In this document: piece by piece, positions 43,742 through 52,435 of the stretch
How the letters are laid out: each line of letters starts with the position of its first letter
Numbering within the stretch: position 1 is the first letter of the stretch
NCBI RefSeq assembly: GCF_023147585.1
Contig: NZ_JAHXOZ010000011.1
Span: 1 to 64,000 of the forward strand
Source of the DNA: Micrococcus sp. EYE_212
GTDB lineage: Bacteria > Actinomycetota > Actinomycetes > Actinomycetales > Micrococcaceae
Direction: 5' to 3'
Length of the DNA stretch: 64,000 nt
Translations under genes and position numbers: made by a program
The notes under the pieces: model-generated
What the model saw: the letters and a program-made list of their open reading frames with translations, nothing else
Told to the model about the DNA's origin: nothing
Database searches by the model: none

Positions 43742-45880
43742 TCACACCTGAGCGTCGGGAGCCTGCCCCTGCGCCATCGGCCAGGTCTTGGCGACGAGCG
43801 TCAGCACGTCGTACTGCGCGCAGAGCTCGTCGTTCTGGTTGTGCAGGCGGCAGTCCCAGGCGACCTCGCCGTACTCGTCCGTCACACGCGGGGTGATCCT
43901 CTTGGCGGTGAGGGTCACGCGGATCGCGTCGTCGTAGGTGACGGGCGTGATGAAGCGCAGGTGCTCCAGGCCGTAGTTGGCGAGCACCGGGCCCGGATCC
44001 GGGGCCACGAAGAGGCCGGCGGCCCAGGAGACCAGCAGGTAGCCGTGGGCCACGCGGCGCGGGAAGAACGGGTTGGCCGTGGCGGCCTCCTCGTCCGTGT
44101 GCGCGTAGAACCTGTCCCCGGTCTTCTCAGCGAACTCCGTGATCTCCTCGAGGGTCACGGTGCGCAGGCCGGAGGCGAACTGGTCGCCGACCTTCAGCTC
44201 CTCGAGCGACTTGTAGAACGGGTGCTTCTTGGCACCGGACTCCACGTCCTCGCGGGTGGCGGTGTCCGCCGCGGCACCCGGGTGCCACACGCCGGTGATG
44301 GCGGTGAGGATGTCCGGGGAGCCCTGGATCGCGGTGCGCTGCATGTAGTGCTTGACGGCGCGGATCCCGCCGAGCTCCTCGCCGCCGCCGGCGCGGCCCG
44401 GGCCGCCGTGCACGAGCACGGGCACGGGGGCGCCGTGGCCCGTGGTGGTCTTGGCGGTCTGGCGGTTGAGGACGTGCACGCGGCCGTGGTGCGCGCCGAT
44501 CCCGGCGGCGAACGCGCGGGCGGTCTCGCCGTCGTTCGTGGCCACGGTGGCCACGAGCGAGCCGCAGCCCATCGCGGCCAGCTCGACGGCGTCGGCGACG
44601 TCGGCGTAGCCCAGCACCGAGGCGACCGGGCCGAACGCCTCGACGCTGTGCACCTCGGGGGTGCGGGCGTCGGCGAACGAGAGCACGGTGGGGGCGAAGA
44701 ACGCGCCGGCCTCGGCGTCCGCGGTGCCCGTGTCCCCGTCAGGACCGCCGAGGCGGACCTGGCCGCCGGCGTCGACGAGGCGCTGCACGGCCTTGCGGAC
44801 CTCGGACTGCTGCTCCTTGGAGGCGAGCGCGCCCATGGTGGTGCCCTCGCTGCGGGGATCGCCGAGGACCACCTTCGCGGAGAGGCGCTCGGTGAGGGCG
44901 GCGGTGACGGCCTCGGCCATGGCGGCGGGGACGATCACGCGGCGGACGGCCGTGCACTTCTGGCCGGCCTTGACCGTCATCTCCTGGAAGACCACCTTGA
45001 CGAACGCCTCGAACTCCGGGGTGTCCGGGGTGGCGTCCGGTCCGAGGATGGCCGCGTTGAGGGAGTCGGTCTCGCCGGTGAAGCGCACGCCGCCGTCGAT
45101 CACGTTGGGGTGCTTGCGCAGGGTCTGGGCGGTGTGGGCGGAGCCGGTGAAGGCCACGTGGTCGCGGTAGTCGAGGTGGTCCAGGAGGTCCCGGGCCGAG
45201 CCGGCGATGAGCTGGATGGAGCCCTCGGGGAGGATGCCGGAGTCCACCATGAGCTCCACGCACTTCTGCGTGACGTAGGCCGTGGGGGTGGCCGGCTTCA
45301 CGATCGTGGGGACGCCGGCCACGAAGGCGGGGGCGAACTTCTCGAGCATGCCCCACACCGGGAAGTTGAACGCGTTGATCTGCACCGCGACGCCGGGCAC
45401 GCGCTGGTAGACGTGTTCGCCGATGAACGAGCCGTCCTTGGAGAGCGGCTCGACGTCGCCGTCGATGATCACGTTGGCGTTCGGAAGCTCGCGGCGGCCC
45501 TTGCCGGAGAAGGTGAAGAGCGTGCCGATGCCGCCGTCGACGTCGAAGGCGTGGTCGCGCTGCGTGGAGCCCGTCGCGAAGGAGAGGTCGTAGAGCTCCT
45601 GGATGCGGGAGTTCAGGTAGAGCGCGAGCTCCTTGAGCTTGAGGGCGCGCTCGTGGATGGTCAGCTCGCCGAGGCTCTTCTGGCCGACGGAGCGGGCGTA
45701 GTCGATGGCCGCCGCGGTGTCGAGGCCCTCGGTGGAGACGTCCGTGAGGTGCTCGCCGGTGTTGGCGTCCGCGACGGGCGTGACCGTGGAGGGGCTCTCC
45801 GGGGTCCACCAGGCGCCGTGGACGTAGCTGGGCAGGATCTGGGGGAGGGCGGGGGCGGAGGACGGTGCGGTGACGGTCAC
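43742..45880 (-). CDS. paaZ: bifunctional oxepin-CoA hydrolase / semialdehyde dehydrogenase PaaZ
   Basis: A 712-residue fusion that opens the oxepin-CoA ring and oxidises the resulting aldehyde to 3-oxo-5,6-dehydrosuberyl-CoA. The N-terminal aldehyde dehydrogenase domain has [29 protein letters not shown] and the catalytic Cys in [12 protein letters not shown] near residue 305. The C-terminal MaoC-like hydratase domain has [33 protein letters not shown] near residue 600, with the Asp/His pair. Length compares with 681 residues in E. coli. GTG start with AGGAGA. First gene of a two-gene unit with a paa operator at 45915. Confidence 0.95.
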   Translation of the reverse strand: MTVTAPSSAPALPQILPSYVHGAWWTPESPSTVTPVADANTGEHLTDVSTEGLDTAAAIDYARSVGQKSLGELTIHERALKLKELALYLNSRIQELYDLSFATGSTQRDHAFDVDGGIGTLFTFSGKGRRELPNANVIIDGDVEPLSKDGSFIGEHVYQRVPGVAVQINAFNFPVWGMLEKFAPAFVAGVPTIVKPATPTAYVTQKCVELMVDSGILPEGSIQLIAGSARDLLDHLDYRDHVAFTGSAHTAQTLRKHPNVIDGGVRFTGETDSLNAAILGPDATPDTPEFEAFVKVVFQEMTVKAGQKCTAVRRVIVPAAMAEAVTAALTERLSAKVVLGDPRSEGTTMGALASKEQQSEVRKAVQRLVDAGGQVRLGGPDGDTGTADAEAGAFFAPTVLSFADARTPEVHSVEAFGPVASVLGYADVADAVELAAMGCGSLVATVATNDGETARAFAAGIGAHHGRVHVLNRQTAKTTTGHGAPVPVLVHGGPGRAGGGEELGGIRAVKHYMQRTAIQGSPDILTAITGVWHPGAAADTATREDVESGAKKHPFYKSLEELKVGDQFASGLRTVTLEEITEFAEKTGDRFYAHTDEEAATANPFFPRRVAHGYLLVSWAAGLFVAPDPGPVLANYGLEHLRFITPVTYDDAIRVTLTAKRITPRVTDEYGEVAWDCRLHNQNDELCAQYDVLTLVAKTWPMAQGQAPDAQV

Positions 45881-45914
45881 GTGGGTCTCCTGACGTCGAG
45901 GGCGCGGATGGGTC

Positions 45915-45948
45915 CCGACCGATCGGTCGGTTATTGGGCTCGAGCCTA
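45915..45948 (-). promoter_or_regulatory. paaZ promoter with paa operator 4
   Basis: A perfect 16-bp palindrome CCGACCGATCGGTCGG (45915-45930) lies just downstream of TAGGCT (45943-45948, reverse strand). It fits the window-wide consensus CYGAMCGNNCGKTCRG. Confidence 0.72.
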
Positions 45949-46054
45949 GCCGAGACGCGCGTCACGCGGGAGGGGGCGGGGACGCCGTCGTCGTCGTGTC
46001 GCGGTGCCGGCGCGGGCGGTTGCCACCCGGGGCGCCGCCGCCGCCCATGCGCCA

Positions 46055-46106
46055 AGGCAGGCACACGCGCCGCTACGCATATTCGTAGCGGCGCGTGTGC
46101 CTGCCT
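46055..46106. repeat. perfect 23-bp palindrome, left of DUF559 gene
   Basis: Arms 46055-46077 and 46084-46106 are exact reverse complements around a six-base loop; the inner part is ACGCGCCGCTACG. No T-run follows. The same inner sequence recurs in the palindrome at 47184-47237, right of the same gene. Confidence 0.9.
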
Positions 46107-46176
46107 CGCTGAGGGGTGGGTGCGGGCGTTCTCCACAGATCTGCCGTCCCGACGACGACGGGCCCCCTCCGTCGGG

Positions 46177-46182
46177 CACGCT
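46177..46182 (+). promoter_or_regulatory. leaderless -10 box (DUF559 gene)
   Basis: CACGCT, six bases, ATG at 46189; a one-base variant of the TACGCT box. Confidence 0.5.
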
Positions 46183-46188
46183 CAGGGC

Positions 46189-47172
46189 ATGCCCCGCGCC
46201 CCCGCCCCGCTGCCGCCCATGCGATGCGGCTTGAGCGACGAAGAGCGCACTCCCACGGTGTTCTCCACTCCGGCGGCGCAGGAGGCGGGGGTGTCGGCCA
46301 GCCGCCTGCGGCGCGGCGACCTCGTCTCGCTCGGGTACGGACTGTGGCGGCTGCGCGAGGTGGAGCCTGCGCAGCTGGATCTGCTGCGCGCCCTGCAGGA
46401 CCTCCACCCGGAGGGGGTGTTCACCCATGCGACGGCGGCGAGGGTGCTCGGGCTGTGGCTGACCGGGCGGCTGGAGGCTGGCGCTGTCATCCATCTCGCG
46501 GAGCCCCGGCATCACGGCGGGGGCACGCAGCGCCCGGGCCTGCGGTGCCATCGGCTCCCGCCGGACGCGCCGGTGCGGGTCGTCGACGGCGTCCGCGTGA
46601 CCACCTCCCCGTGGACGTTCGTGGACCTCGCGAAGGGTGGAGCGCAGCTGGACGCCCTCGTCGCGCTGGGGGACAGCATCGTGAGGGTGGCTCACTCGGA
46701 ACGCCGCCGTCGTGAGCTGCCGCCGGGCGTGGGCACGCTGGTGGAGCTGAGGGAGGGCGTGGCGAGTCGGCCGCGGGTCAAGGGCATCCGCGCGGCGCGC
46801 GAGGCGCTCGACCTCGTCCGCTCGGGATCCGGCTCGCCCCAGGAGAGCCGCCTCCGGGTGGCCATCGTCCTGGCCGGCGTCGACGAGCCTGAGGTGAATC
46901 CGCGCATCGTCCTGTCCACGGGGCAGTGGCTGCGCGTGGACCTGGCCTGGCTCGATGCGAAGGTGATCGTGGAGTACGACGGCGACCAGCACCGCACGGA
47001 TCAGCGTCAGTGGCGGGAGGACGTCGAGAGGGACGCCAACCTGAGGGCGGACGGGTGGGAGGTGATCCGCGTGACGGCGGACGTCTTCCGGCCAGCGCAT
47101 CTGGAGACGTTCCTGTGGCAGCTGCGGGAACACCTCGCCCGGCGATCGCCCGTGGGAGGGGGCGCGCGGTGA
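46189..47172 (+). CDS. AbiEi-like / DUF559 endonuclease-domain protein
   Basis: A 327-residue protein of a common actinobacterial type. The N-terminal half resembles AbiEi-like winged-helix modules (AAQEAGVSASRLRRGDLVSLGYGLWRL, then TTSPWTFVDLAK). The C-terminal 100 residues are a DUF559/Vsr-like nuclease fold: SPQESRLRVAIVLAGV, WLRVDLAWLDAKVIVEYDGDQHRTDQRQWREDVERDANLRADGWEVIRVT. The E / D / ExDGxxH residues are all present, so it is probably catalytically competent. Biological role unknown. It is flanked on both sides by related long palindromes (46055-46106 and 47184-47237). Confidence 0.82.
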   Translation: MPRAPAPLPPMRCGLSDEERTPTVFSTPAAQEAGVSASRLRRGDLVSLGYGLWRLREVEPAQLDLLRALQDLHPEGVFTHATAARVLGLWLTGRLEAGAVIHLAEPRHHGGGTQRPGLRCHRLPPDAPVRVVDGVRVTTSPWTFVDLAKGGAQLDALVALGDSIVRVAHSERRRRELPPGVGTLVELREGVASRPRVKGIRAAREALDLVRSGSGSPQESRLRVAIVLAGVDEPEVNPRIVLSTGQWLRVDLAWLDAKVIVEYDGDQHRTDQRQWREDVERDANLRADGWEVIRVTADVFRPAHLETFLWQLREHLARRSPVGGGAR

Positions 47173-47183
47173 CCACATCCCGG

Positions 47184-47237
47184 GAGGCAGTCGTACGCGC
47201 CGCTACCGATTCACGTAGCGGCGTGTACAACTGCCTC
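47184..47237. repeat. 23-bp near-perfect palindrome, right of DUF559 gene
   Basis: Arms 47184-47206 and 47215-47237 pair at 21 of 23 positions around an eight-base loop. It shares ACGCGCCGCTAC with the palindrome at 46055, but the outer stem (GAGGCAGTCGT) differs while still pairing. Confidence 0.88.
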
Positions 47238-47320
47238 CGCGCTTCGCCCCACCGCCCCACTGCCCCGCCCCACCGACTCGCCCCATCGGCCCACCCCTCC
47301 GCGCTTCGCCCCACCGCCCC
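47235..47320. repeat. pyrimidine-rich tract with a 24-bp direct repeat
   Basis: The 24 bases starting CTCCGCGCTTCG occur at 47235-47258 and 47297-47320 within a tract made almost wholly of CCCC, CGCCCC and CACCG. It is noncoding and precedes the panD promoter (TAGACT at 47367). Confidence 0.75.
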
Positions 47321-47425
47321 GCCCCGCCCCGTCCGGACGACTCATCGGCCGCCGCGCAGACCCCGCGTAGACTCGTCCCCGTCCCTGGCACACACCCCGC
47401 CCCCACCTGGAGAGCTCCTCACCGC

Positions 47426-47863
47426 ATGCTGCGCACCATGTTCCACGCCAAGATCCACCGGGCCACCGTGACCCAGGCGGACCTGCACTACGTGGGCTCC
47501 GTGACCGTGGACCAGGACCTCCTGGACGCGGCCCAGATCCTGCCGGGCGAGCTCGTGAGCATCGTGGACGTCACCAACGGCGCCCGCCTCGAGACCTACA
47601 CGATCGCGGGCGAGCGCGGCTCCGGCGTCGTCGGCATCAACGGCGCGGCCGCCCACCTCGTGCACCCCGGCGACATCGTGATCCTCATGGCCTACGCGCA
47701 GATGGAGGACGACGAGGCGCGCACCTTCACGCCGCGCGTCGTGCACGTGGACGCGGAGAACCGCATCAAGCACCTCGGGGAGGATCCCGCGGAGGCGCTG
47801 CTCGACGGCGTCGCGCGTCCCCCGCTCTCCCGTGGCTGGGACGAGGCACAGGCCGAACTCTGA
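47426..47863 (+). CDS. panD: aspartate 1-decarboxylase
   Basis: A 145-residue pyruvoyl enzyme that makes beta-alanine for pantothenate/CoA synthesis. It begins [29 protein letters not shown]; self-cleavage between Gly24 and Ser25 yields the pyruvoyl group. Tyr58 of the family is in [13 protein letters not shown], and [22 protein letters not shown] follows. Its ATG has GGAGAG 15 bases upstream. The C terminus is a little longer than in E. coli (126 residues), as in other actinobacteria. Its stop overlaps the start of a short-chain-dehydrogenase remnant. Confidence 0.95.
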   Translation: MLRTMFHAKIHRATVTQADLHYVGSVTVDQDLLDAAQILPGELVSIVDVTNGARLETYTIAGERGSGVVGINGAAAHLVHPGDIVILMAYAQMEDDEARTFTPRVVHVDAENRIKHLGEDPAEALLDGVARPPLSRGWDEAQAEL

Positions 47864-48186
47864 CGCTCCCCGCCGGTTCGCTCGAGGCGACCGCCCGCCG
47901 CGCCGGCGTCGACCCCCGGTTCACCGCCCACCCGCGGGACATCACGGACCACGACGGCATCGGTCGCCGCCCGGAGGAGGTCGTCGCGGCGCACGGCCGG
48001 GTGGACGGCCTGCTCGACGTCGGCGGCATCATCCAGCAGTTCGTCAGGGACCAGGGCCTCGACGAGCAGGGGATGCGCCGCGCCGCCGAGGTGAACCTGT
48101 GGGGCGCGGTGAACACGTGCCACGCGTTCACCCCGCTCGTGCTCGACCGCCCCGACGTGTGGACACCTGCAAACATGTGCATGTAA
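47863..48186 (+). pseudogene. short-chain dehydrogenase remnant
   Basis: One open frame without a proper start reads SLEATARRAGV, DITDHDGIGRRPEEVVAAHGRVDGLLDVGGIIQQFV and MRRAAEVNLWGAVNTCHAFTPLVLDRPD. This matches the middle of short-chain dehydrogenases: the region before and after strand 4, where NAG is here DVGG, and helix 4 with N.WG. The Rossmann TGxxxGxG start and the catalytic Tyr-x3-Lys part are both absent. The gene has lost both ends; the right end is cut exactly where the metal-repressor promoter begins. Confidence 0.75.
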
Positions 48187-48189
48187 GAT
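48160..48189 (+). promoter_or_regulatory. zinc-repressor promoter and operator
   Basis: -35 TGGACA (48160-48165), 18 bases, -10 TAAGAT (48184-48189), six bases, GTG at 48196: a leaderless gene. The inverted repeat ACATG-TG-CATGT (48173-48184) lies between the -35 and -10, where an ArsR/SmtB dimer would block RNA polymerase. Confidence 0.7.
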
Positions 48190-48195
48190 CGGCAC

Positions 48196-48495
48196 GTGAA
48201 CCCCGACATCACCCAGACCGCCGAGCTCTTCAAGGTCCTCGCCTCCCCGGTGCGCATCACCGCGTTGCTGCGGATGGCGGAGCAGCCGACGAGCGTCTCC
48301 GGCCTGGCCGACCACGCGGGGGTCACGCACACCCTGATGTCCCAGCATCTGCGGGTGCTGCGGATGAGCGGTCTCGTCCGATCCGACCTCCATGGCAAGA
48401 CCCGGATGTACTCGCTCACCGATGACCACGTGTCGCACATCCTGCGGGACGCCGTCCAGCATGCAGCCGAGGAGGCCCACCATGACGAGCACTGA
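48196..48495 (+). CDS. ArsR/SmtB-family zinc-sensing repressor
   Basis: A 99-residue winged-helix repressor: LFKVLASPVRITALLRMAEQPTSVSGLADHAGVTHTLMSQHLRVLRMSGLVRSDLHGKTRMYSL. The final helix holds Asp76-x-His78-x10-His89-x2-Glu92, the same spacing as the alpha-5 zinc site of cyanobacterial SmtB and staphylococcal CzrA, so zinc (or cobalt) sensing is predicted. There is no Cys-based alpha-3 site. It represses its own operon and loses DNA affinity on metal binding. Its end overlaps the start of the His/Cys-rich gene by 14 bases. Confidence 0.9.
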   Translation: MNPDITQTAELFKVLASPVRITALLRMAEQPTSVSGLADHAGVTHTLMSQHLRVLRMSGLVRSDLHGKTRMYSLTDDHVSHILRDAVQHAAEEAHHDEH

Positions 48496-48739
48496 CCACA
48501 CCACCCACGTCATCCACCCCGAGCACGACCACGCGCACGGCCCGGACTGCGGCCACGAGGCCGTCGAGCACGGCGACCACGTGGACTACAAGCACGACGG
48601 CCACCTGCACCACGTGCACGGCGACCACGTCGAGGAGTGCGACACCTGCGCGTGCGGCTCCTGCGGCCAGGGTTGCGCCTGCGCGACGTGTGAGTGCACG
48701 GACTGCTCCTGCGGCACCTGTGAGCACGCCGCAGCCTGA
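48482..48739 (+). CDS. His/Cys-rich metallothionein-like protein
   Basis: An 85-residue protein in two parts. Residues 6-49 contain 15 His with Asp and Glu between them (HDHAHGPDCGHE, HGDHVDYKHDGHLHHVHGDH). Residues 53-80 contain 11 Cys, mostly as CxC and CxxC pairs (CDTCACGSCGQGCACATCEC, then CTDCSCGTC). There is one more Cys at 23 and no aromatic residue except Tyr37. It must bind several thiophilic ions, zinc first. Encoded inside the zinc-repressor operon, it occupies the place that SmtA has beside SmtB. It could be a buffer, scavenger or metallochaperone. No family is recognised. Confidence 0.85.
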   Translation: MTSTDHTTHVIHPEHDHAHGPDCGHEAVEHGDHVDYKHDGHLHHVHGDHVEECDTCACGSCGQGCACATCECTDCSCGTCEHAAA

Positions 48740-48754
48740 GCGAGTCCACGACGA

Positions 48755-48790
48755 CACGACGGCCCCCACCGGATGGTGGGGGCCGTCGTG
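48755..48790 (+). terminator. strong hairpin after the metallothionein-like gene
   Basis: Perfect 16-bp stem (48755-48770 with 48775-48790, CACGACGGCCCCCACC) and a GGAT loop, 16 bases after the stop. No T-run, as is usual in high-GC actinobacteria. Confidence 0.8.
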
Positions 48791-48859
48791 CTGTGCGACG
48801 CCGCGCCGGGCGTGCTGCGTCGGCGGGTTCGCGCGGGAGCGTCGGGTGCAGCGCCGCGC

Positions 48860-49408
48860 TCAGCCCGCGGGCAGGCGCGTCGCCCCCAGGGCGCGGCGGC
48901 CAGCCCGCATCGCCACGGCGTGGCTCGCGCGCATCGCGGCCCTCGCCCCCGGGATCAGGACGACAGCGCGCATCCACGTGGGAGCCAGCACGACCTCCTG
49001 GGTCCAGTGCACGGTGCAACGCCCGTCGGAGGCGGGGGCGGGGGCGGTGCCGTCGTCCGCGGGCCGGGACGGGGCGTGGGCACCGGGTTCCTCCGGACGG
49101 ACCTCCGCCCGGACGGTGCCCACGAGGTCCCCCTCGACGCGGGCGACGAGGACGCCGCGCTCGCGGTCGTCCACCACGCGCTCCATGGTCAGGCCCACGG
49201 GGACGAAGCCGCGCAGGCGGATGGCCGCCCGCTCGCCGATCGCGCCGGGCGGGACGCCGTCGTCGATCCGGCGGGCCCGCGGGATCGCGGGCCACCACGA
49301 GGAGTAGCCCACCGGCTCGCCGAGGAGGTCCATGACCGCGTCGGCGGGCAGGGGGACCGCCCAGCGGTGCTCGAAGCGGAACGGGCGGTCGGCGCGCCGG
49401 ATGCTCAG
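48860..49408 (-). CDS. SRPBCC (START-like) family protein
   Basis: A protein of about 182 residues with RFEHRWAVPLPADAVMDLLGEPVGYSSWWPAI at the N terminus, the first strand and helices of SRPBCC/polyketide-cyclase folds, which bind hydrophobic ligands. No ATG, GTG or TTG precedes the conserved strand. The best start is CTG at 49408, whose last two bases open the TGA of the dehydrogenase gene upstream; an internal ATG would delete strand 1. It is the last gene of the thiolase-hydratase-dehydrogenase unit, hence possibly an accessory in phenylacetate breakdown. Confidence 0.65.
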   Translation of the reverse strand: MSIRRADRPFRFEHRWAVPLPADAVMDLLGEPVGYSSWWPAIPRARRIDDGVPPGAIGERAAIRLRGFVPVGLTMERVVDDRERGVLVARVEGDLVGTVRAEVRPEEPGAHAPSRPADDGTAPAPASDGRCTVHWTQEVVLAPTWMRAVVLIPGARAAMRASHAVAMRAGRRALGATRLPAG

Positions 49409-50301
49409 GCCTGTCCCTCGTAGTCGAAGAACCCCTTGCCGGACTTCCGGCCGAGCTCGCCGCGGGCCACCATGTCCCGCATGAGCTGCGGCGGGGCGAA
49501 TCGCTCGCCGAGCTGGGACTCGAGGTACTCGGCGATTCCGAGGCGCACGTCCAGGCCCACGATGTCCGTCAGCGCGAGCGGGCCGACGGGGAACTTGTAG
49601 CCGAGCACCATGGCGGCGTCGATGTCCTCGGGGGAGGCCACGCCCTCCTCGACCATGCGGATGGCCTCGAGCGCGATGGTCACGCCGAGGCGCGACGACG
49701 CGAAGCCGGGCGCGTCCTTCACCACGACCGGGGTCTTGCCCAGGCCGCGCACCCACTCGGTGGAGAGGGTCGTGAGCTCCTCGCCGGTCTGTTCGCCGAT
49801 GACGACCTCCACGAGCTTCGAGGCCGGAACCGGGTTGAAGTAGTGCAGGCCGCAGAAGCGCTCGGGGCGCTGCAGGTGGCGGGCGATCTCGTCCACGGAC
49901 AGCGAGGAGGTGTTCGTGGCGAGCCACGCGTCCTCGGCCAGGTGCTTCTCGACGTCGGTGAGGGCGTCGATCTTGACCTGCATGTCCTCGAAGACGGCCT
50001 CCACCACGAGCCCGCAGCGGGCGAAGTCGGCGCGGTCCAGGGAGATCGTGAGGCGCTCGGCCCACACGTCCAGGTTGCCGTCCAGCTGGCCGCGCTCGAG
50101 GGACTTCGCAAGGTCCGCCTCGATCCGCTCCTTGGCTGCCTCGGCCGACTGCGCGTCGCGCTCCACCACGATCACCTCGGCGGCACCGGAGGTGAGGAAG
50201 GCGTGGGCGATGCCGCCGCCCATGCGGCCGCCGCCGAGGACGCCGACGACGTCGGGCACGGACGCGCGGGAGGTGTCAGGGGTGTTCTGGGTCTCGGTCA
50301 T
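49405..50301 (-). CDS. 3-hydroxyacyl-CoA dehydrogenase (PaaH-like)
   Basis: A 298-residue NAD enzyme: GVLGGGRMGGGIAHAFLTSGA (residues 20-40), NTSSLSVDEIARHLQRPERFCGLHYFNPVPASKLVEVV with the catalytic His, and KDAPGFASSRLGVTIALEAIRMVEEG in the helical C-terminal domain. It probably oxidises 3-hydroxyadipyl-CoA to 3-oxoadipyl-CoA, between the hydratase and thiolase encoded just upstream. E. coli PaaH is about 475 residues with a duplicated C-terminal domain; this short form is HbdA-like. ATG follows GAGGAC. Confidence 0.9.
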   Translation of the reverse strand: MTETQNTPDTSRASVPDVVGVLGGGRMGGGIAHAFLTSGAAEVIVVERDAQSAEAAKERIEADLAKSLERGQLDGNLDVWAERLTISLDRADFARCGLVVEAVFEDMQVKIDALTDVEKHLAEDAWLATNTSSLSVDEIARHLQRPERFCGLHYFNPVPASKLVEVVIGEQTGEELTTLSTEWVRGLGKTPVVVKDAPGFASSRLGVTIALEAIRMVEEGVASPEDIDAAMVLGYKFPVGPLALTDIVGLDVRLGIAEYLESQLGERFAPPQLMRDMVARGELGRKSGKGFFDYEGQA

Positions 50302-50309
50302 GGAAGTCC

Positions 50310-51152
50310 TCACTTCTTCTTGCGGTCCAGGAACGCCTGCATGCGCTCGAACTTGGCCTCGGACTCGAACAGGATGGCCTGCGCGATCTCGTCCACGTGG
50401 GGGTGGGCCTCGCGGGGCAGGTGGAACACGCGCTTGGACAGGCGCACCGCCAGGGGGTCCTGCTGCGCGATGCGGTCCGCCAGGGCGTGGGCGGCGTCCT
50501 CCAGACGGTCCGGCTCGTGCAGCTCGGTGACGAGCGTGAGGTCCAGGGCCTCCTGGGCGTCCAGGATGCGGCCGGCCAGCAGCAGCTCGAGGGCCACGGG
50601 CTCGCCCACCAGCTCCTTGAGCCGCCACTGGGCGCCCGCCGCGGCGGTGATGCCGAGGCCGGTCTCCGGCTGGCCCATCTTCAGGGAGGGCGTGGCGATG
50701 CGGAAGTCCGCCGCGTACGCGAGCTCGGCGCCGCCGCCCAGGGCGAAGCCGTCGATCGCGGCGATGACGGGCATCGGCAGGCGGTGGATGCGGTCGAACA
50801 CCTGCGAGTTCACGCCGCGCAGGGCGTCGTCGCGGCGCCGCGCGCGCAGCTGGCCGATGTCCGCGCCGGACGCGAAGATGCCCGAGAACGTGCCGGGGGC
50901 CTTCTTCGACTCCACCTGCGTGCCCGAGATGATGAGGATCTTGGGGTTCTGCTCGAGGTGTGCGCACACCGCGTGGAACTCGTCCACCATGGTCGCGTCG
51001 ATCGCGTTGCGCACCGCGGGGCGGTCCATGCGCGCGTGGAGCCGGTCCTCGCGCTCCTCGATCCGCAGGGCGGTGAAGTCCGCCGCGGCCAGGCGCGGGC
51101 CCACGACGTCGGGATCCGCCTCGGCCTGAGGGGTCTCGCGGGTCTCGGCCAT
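50310..51152 (-). CDS. enoyl-CoA hydratase (PaaF-like)
   Basis: A 280-residue crotonase-family protein. ASGADIGQLRAR forms the first oxyanion-hole region, IDGFALGGGAELAYAADFRIATPSLKMGQPETGLGI the second, with Glu in GGAELA and GQPETG at the hydratase positions. It should hydrate 2,3-dehydroadipyl-CoA in the phenylacetate pathway. It lies between the thiolase (two-base gap) and the dehydrogenase. ATG 51152 with AGAAGG upstream; GTG 51158 is less likely. Confidence 0.88.
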   Translation of the reverse strand: MAETRETPQAEADPDVVGPRLAAADFTALRIEEREDRLHARMDRPAVRNAIDATMVDEFHAVCAHLEQNPKILIISGTQVESKKAPGTFSGIFASGADIGQLRARRRDDALRGVNSQVFDRIHRLPMPVIAAIDGFALGGGAELAYAADFRIATPSLKMGQPETGLGITAAAGAQWRLKELVGEPVALELLLAGRILDAQEALDLTLVTELHEPDRLEDAAHALADRIAQQDPLAVRLSKRVFHLPREAHPHVDEIAQAILFESEAKFERMQAFLDRKKK

Positions 51153-51154
51153 GC

Positions 51155-52372
51155 TCACACCTTCTCCACGAGCATCGCGGAGCCCTGGCCCACGCCCACG
51201 CACATCGTGGCCAGGCCCCTGTCCGCGCCCTCGCGCTCCATCCGACCGAGCAGCGTGACCACGAGGCGCGAACCCGAGGAGCCCAGCGGATGGCCCAGGG
51301 CGATCGCGCCGCCGTCGGCGTTGACGGTCTCCGGGTCCAGGCCGAGGCGACGCATCGAGGCCAGGGACTGGGTGGCGAAGGCCTCGTTGAGCTCGACGGC
51401 GCCCAGATCCGCCACGGACCAGCCGGAGCGCTCGAGGGCCTTCTCGGTGGCCGGGACGGGGCCCAGGCCCATGATCTCGGGGGCCAGGCCCGCCGAGGTG
51501 GACTCGACGACACGGGCGCGGGGGGTCAGGCCGTACTTCTGCGCGGCCCGCTCGGAGACGACGAGGATCGCCGAGGCGCCGTCGTTGAGGGAGGAGGAGT
51601 TGCCGGCGGTGACCACGCCGTCCTTCTTGATGATCGGGCGCAGGCCGGCGAGCACCTCGGGGGTGGAGCCGGGGCGGGGGCCCTCGTCCGTGTCGACGAC
51701 CGTCTCGGCGCCCTTGCGGCCCTTCACGACGACGGGCACGATCTCGTCCGCGAAGCGGCCGGCCTCGATGGCGGCCAGCGCACGCTCGTGCGAGCGGGCG
51801 GCGAAGGCGTCGGCGTCCTCGCGGGTGATGCCGTCCACCTCGCCGACCTCCTCGGCGGTCTCCGGCATGGAGAAGGTGAACTTGTCCCCGAACTCGCCTG
51901 AGGCGAAGCGCGGGTTCACGAAACGCCAGCCGATGGAGGTGTCGAAGGCCGCGCCGGGCTTGGCGAACGCCGTCGTCGGCTTCTCCATCACCCAGGGGGC
52001 TCGGGACATGGACTCCACGCCGCCGGCCACGACGACGTCGGCCATGCCGGAGCGCACCATGGCGGTGGCGATGCCGATGGCGGACATGCCCGAGGCGCAG
52101 AGGCGGTTCACGGTGATGCCCGGGACGGTGTCCGGGAAGCCGGCCAGCAGCCACGCCATGCGGGCCACATTGCGGTTCTCCTCGCCGGCGCCGTTGGCGT
52201 TGCCGAGGATGACCTCGTCCACCGCCGACGGGTCGATGCCGGCGTCCTCGATCACGGCCTTGATGGTGAGGGCCGCGAGGTCGTCGGGGCGGACGGAGGA
52301 GAGGGCGCCGCCGTAGCGGCCGACCGGGGTGCGGCGACCTCCGACGAGCAGGGCCTGGGAAGGGGTGGACAT
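51155..52372 (-). CDS. paaJ: 3-oxoadipyl-CoA thiolase
   Basis: A 405-residue thiolase of the PaaJ/PcaF group. It has [24 protein letters not shown] at the N terminus, the nucleophile Cys92 in [66 protein letters not shown] and the second Cys in [14 protein letters not shown]. It cleaves 3-oxoadipyl-CoA to succinyl-CoA and acetyl-CoA, ending phenylacetate breakdown. First gene of a four-gene unit under the operator at 52436. Assignment over a plain acetoacetyl-CoA thiolase rests on sequence style and context. Confidence 0.9.
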   Translation of the reverse strand: MSTPSQALLVGGRRTPVGRYGGALSSVRPDDLAALTIKAVIEDAGIDPSAVDEVILGNANGAGEENRNVARMAWLLAGFPDTVPGITVNRLCASGMSAIGIATAMVRSGMADVVVAGGVESMSRAPWVMEKPTTAFAKPGAAFDTSIGWRFVNPRFASGEFGDKFTFSMPETAEEVGEVDGITREDADAFAARSHERALAAIEAGRFADEIVPVVVKGRKGAETVVDTDEGPRPGSTPEVLAGLRPIIKKDGVVTAGNSSSLNDGASAILVVSERAAQKYGLTPRARVVESTSAGLAPEIMGLGPVPATEKALERSGWSVADLGAVELNEAFATQSLASMRRLGLDPETVNADGGAIALGHPLGSSGSRLVVTLLGRMEREGADRGLATMCVGVGQGSAMLVEKV

Positions 52373-52435
52373 GCGGGGTCTCCTTGCGTTGCGGGCGGGC
52401 GCCGGGGAGTGGGGCGCCAGGGGCGCACCGAATTA

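Noticed and set aside
47235-47340. C-rich tract as a possible rut or origin-like site
   Set aside because: It is C-rich over about 100 bases, but no DnaA boxes or other supporting signal was seen; only the 24-bp repeat can be stated.
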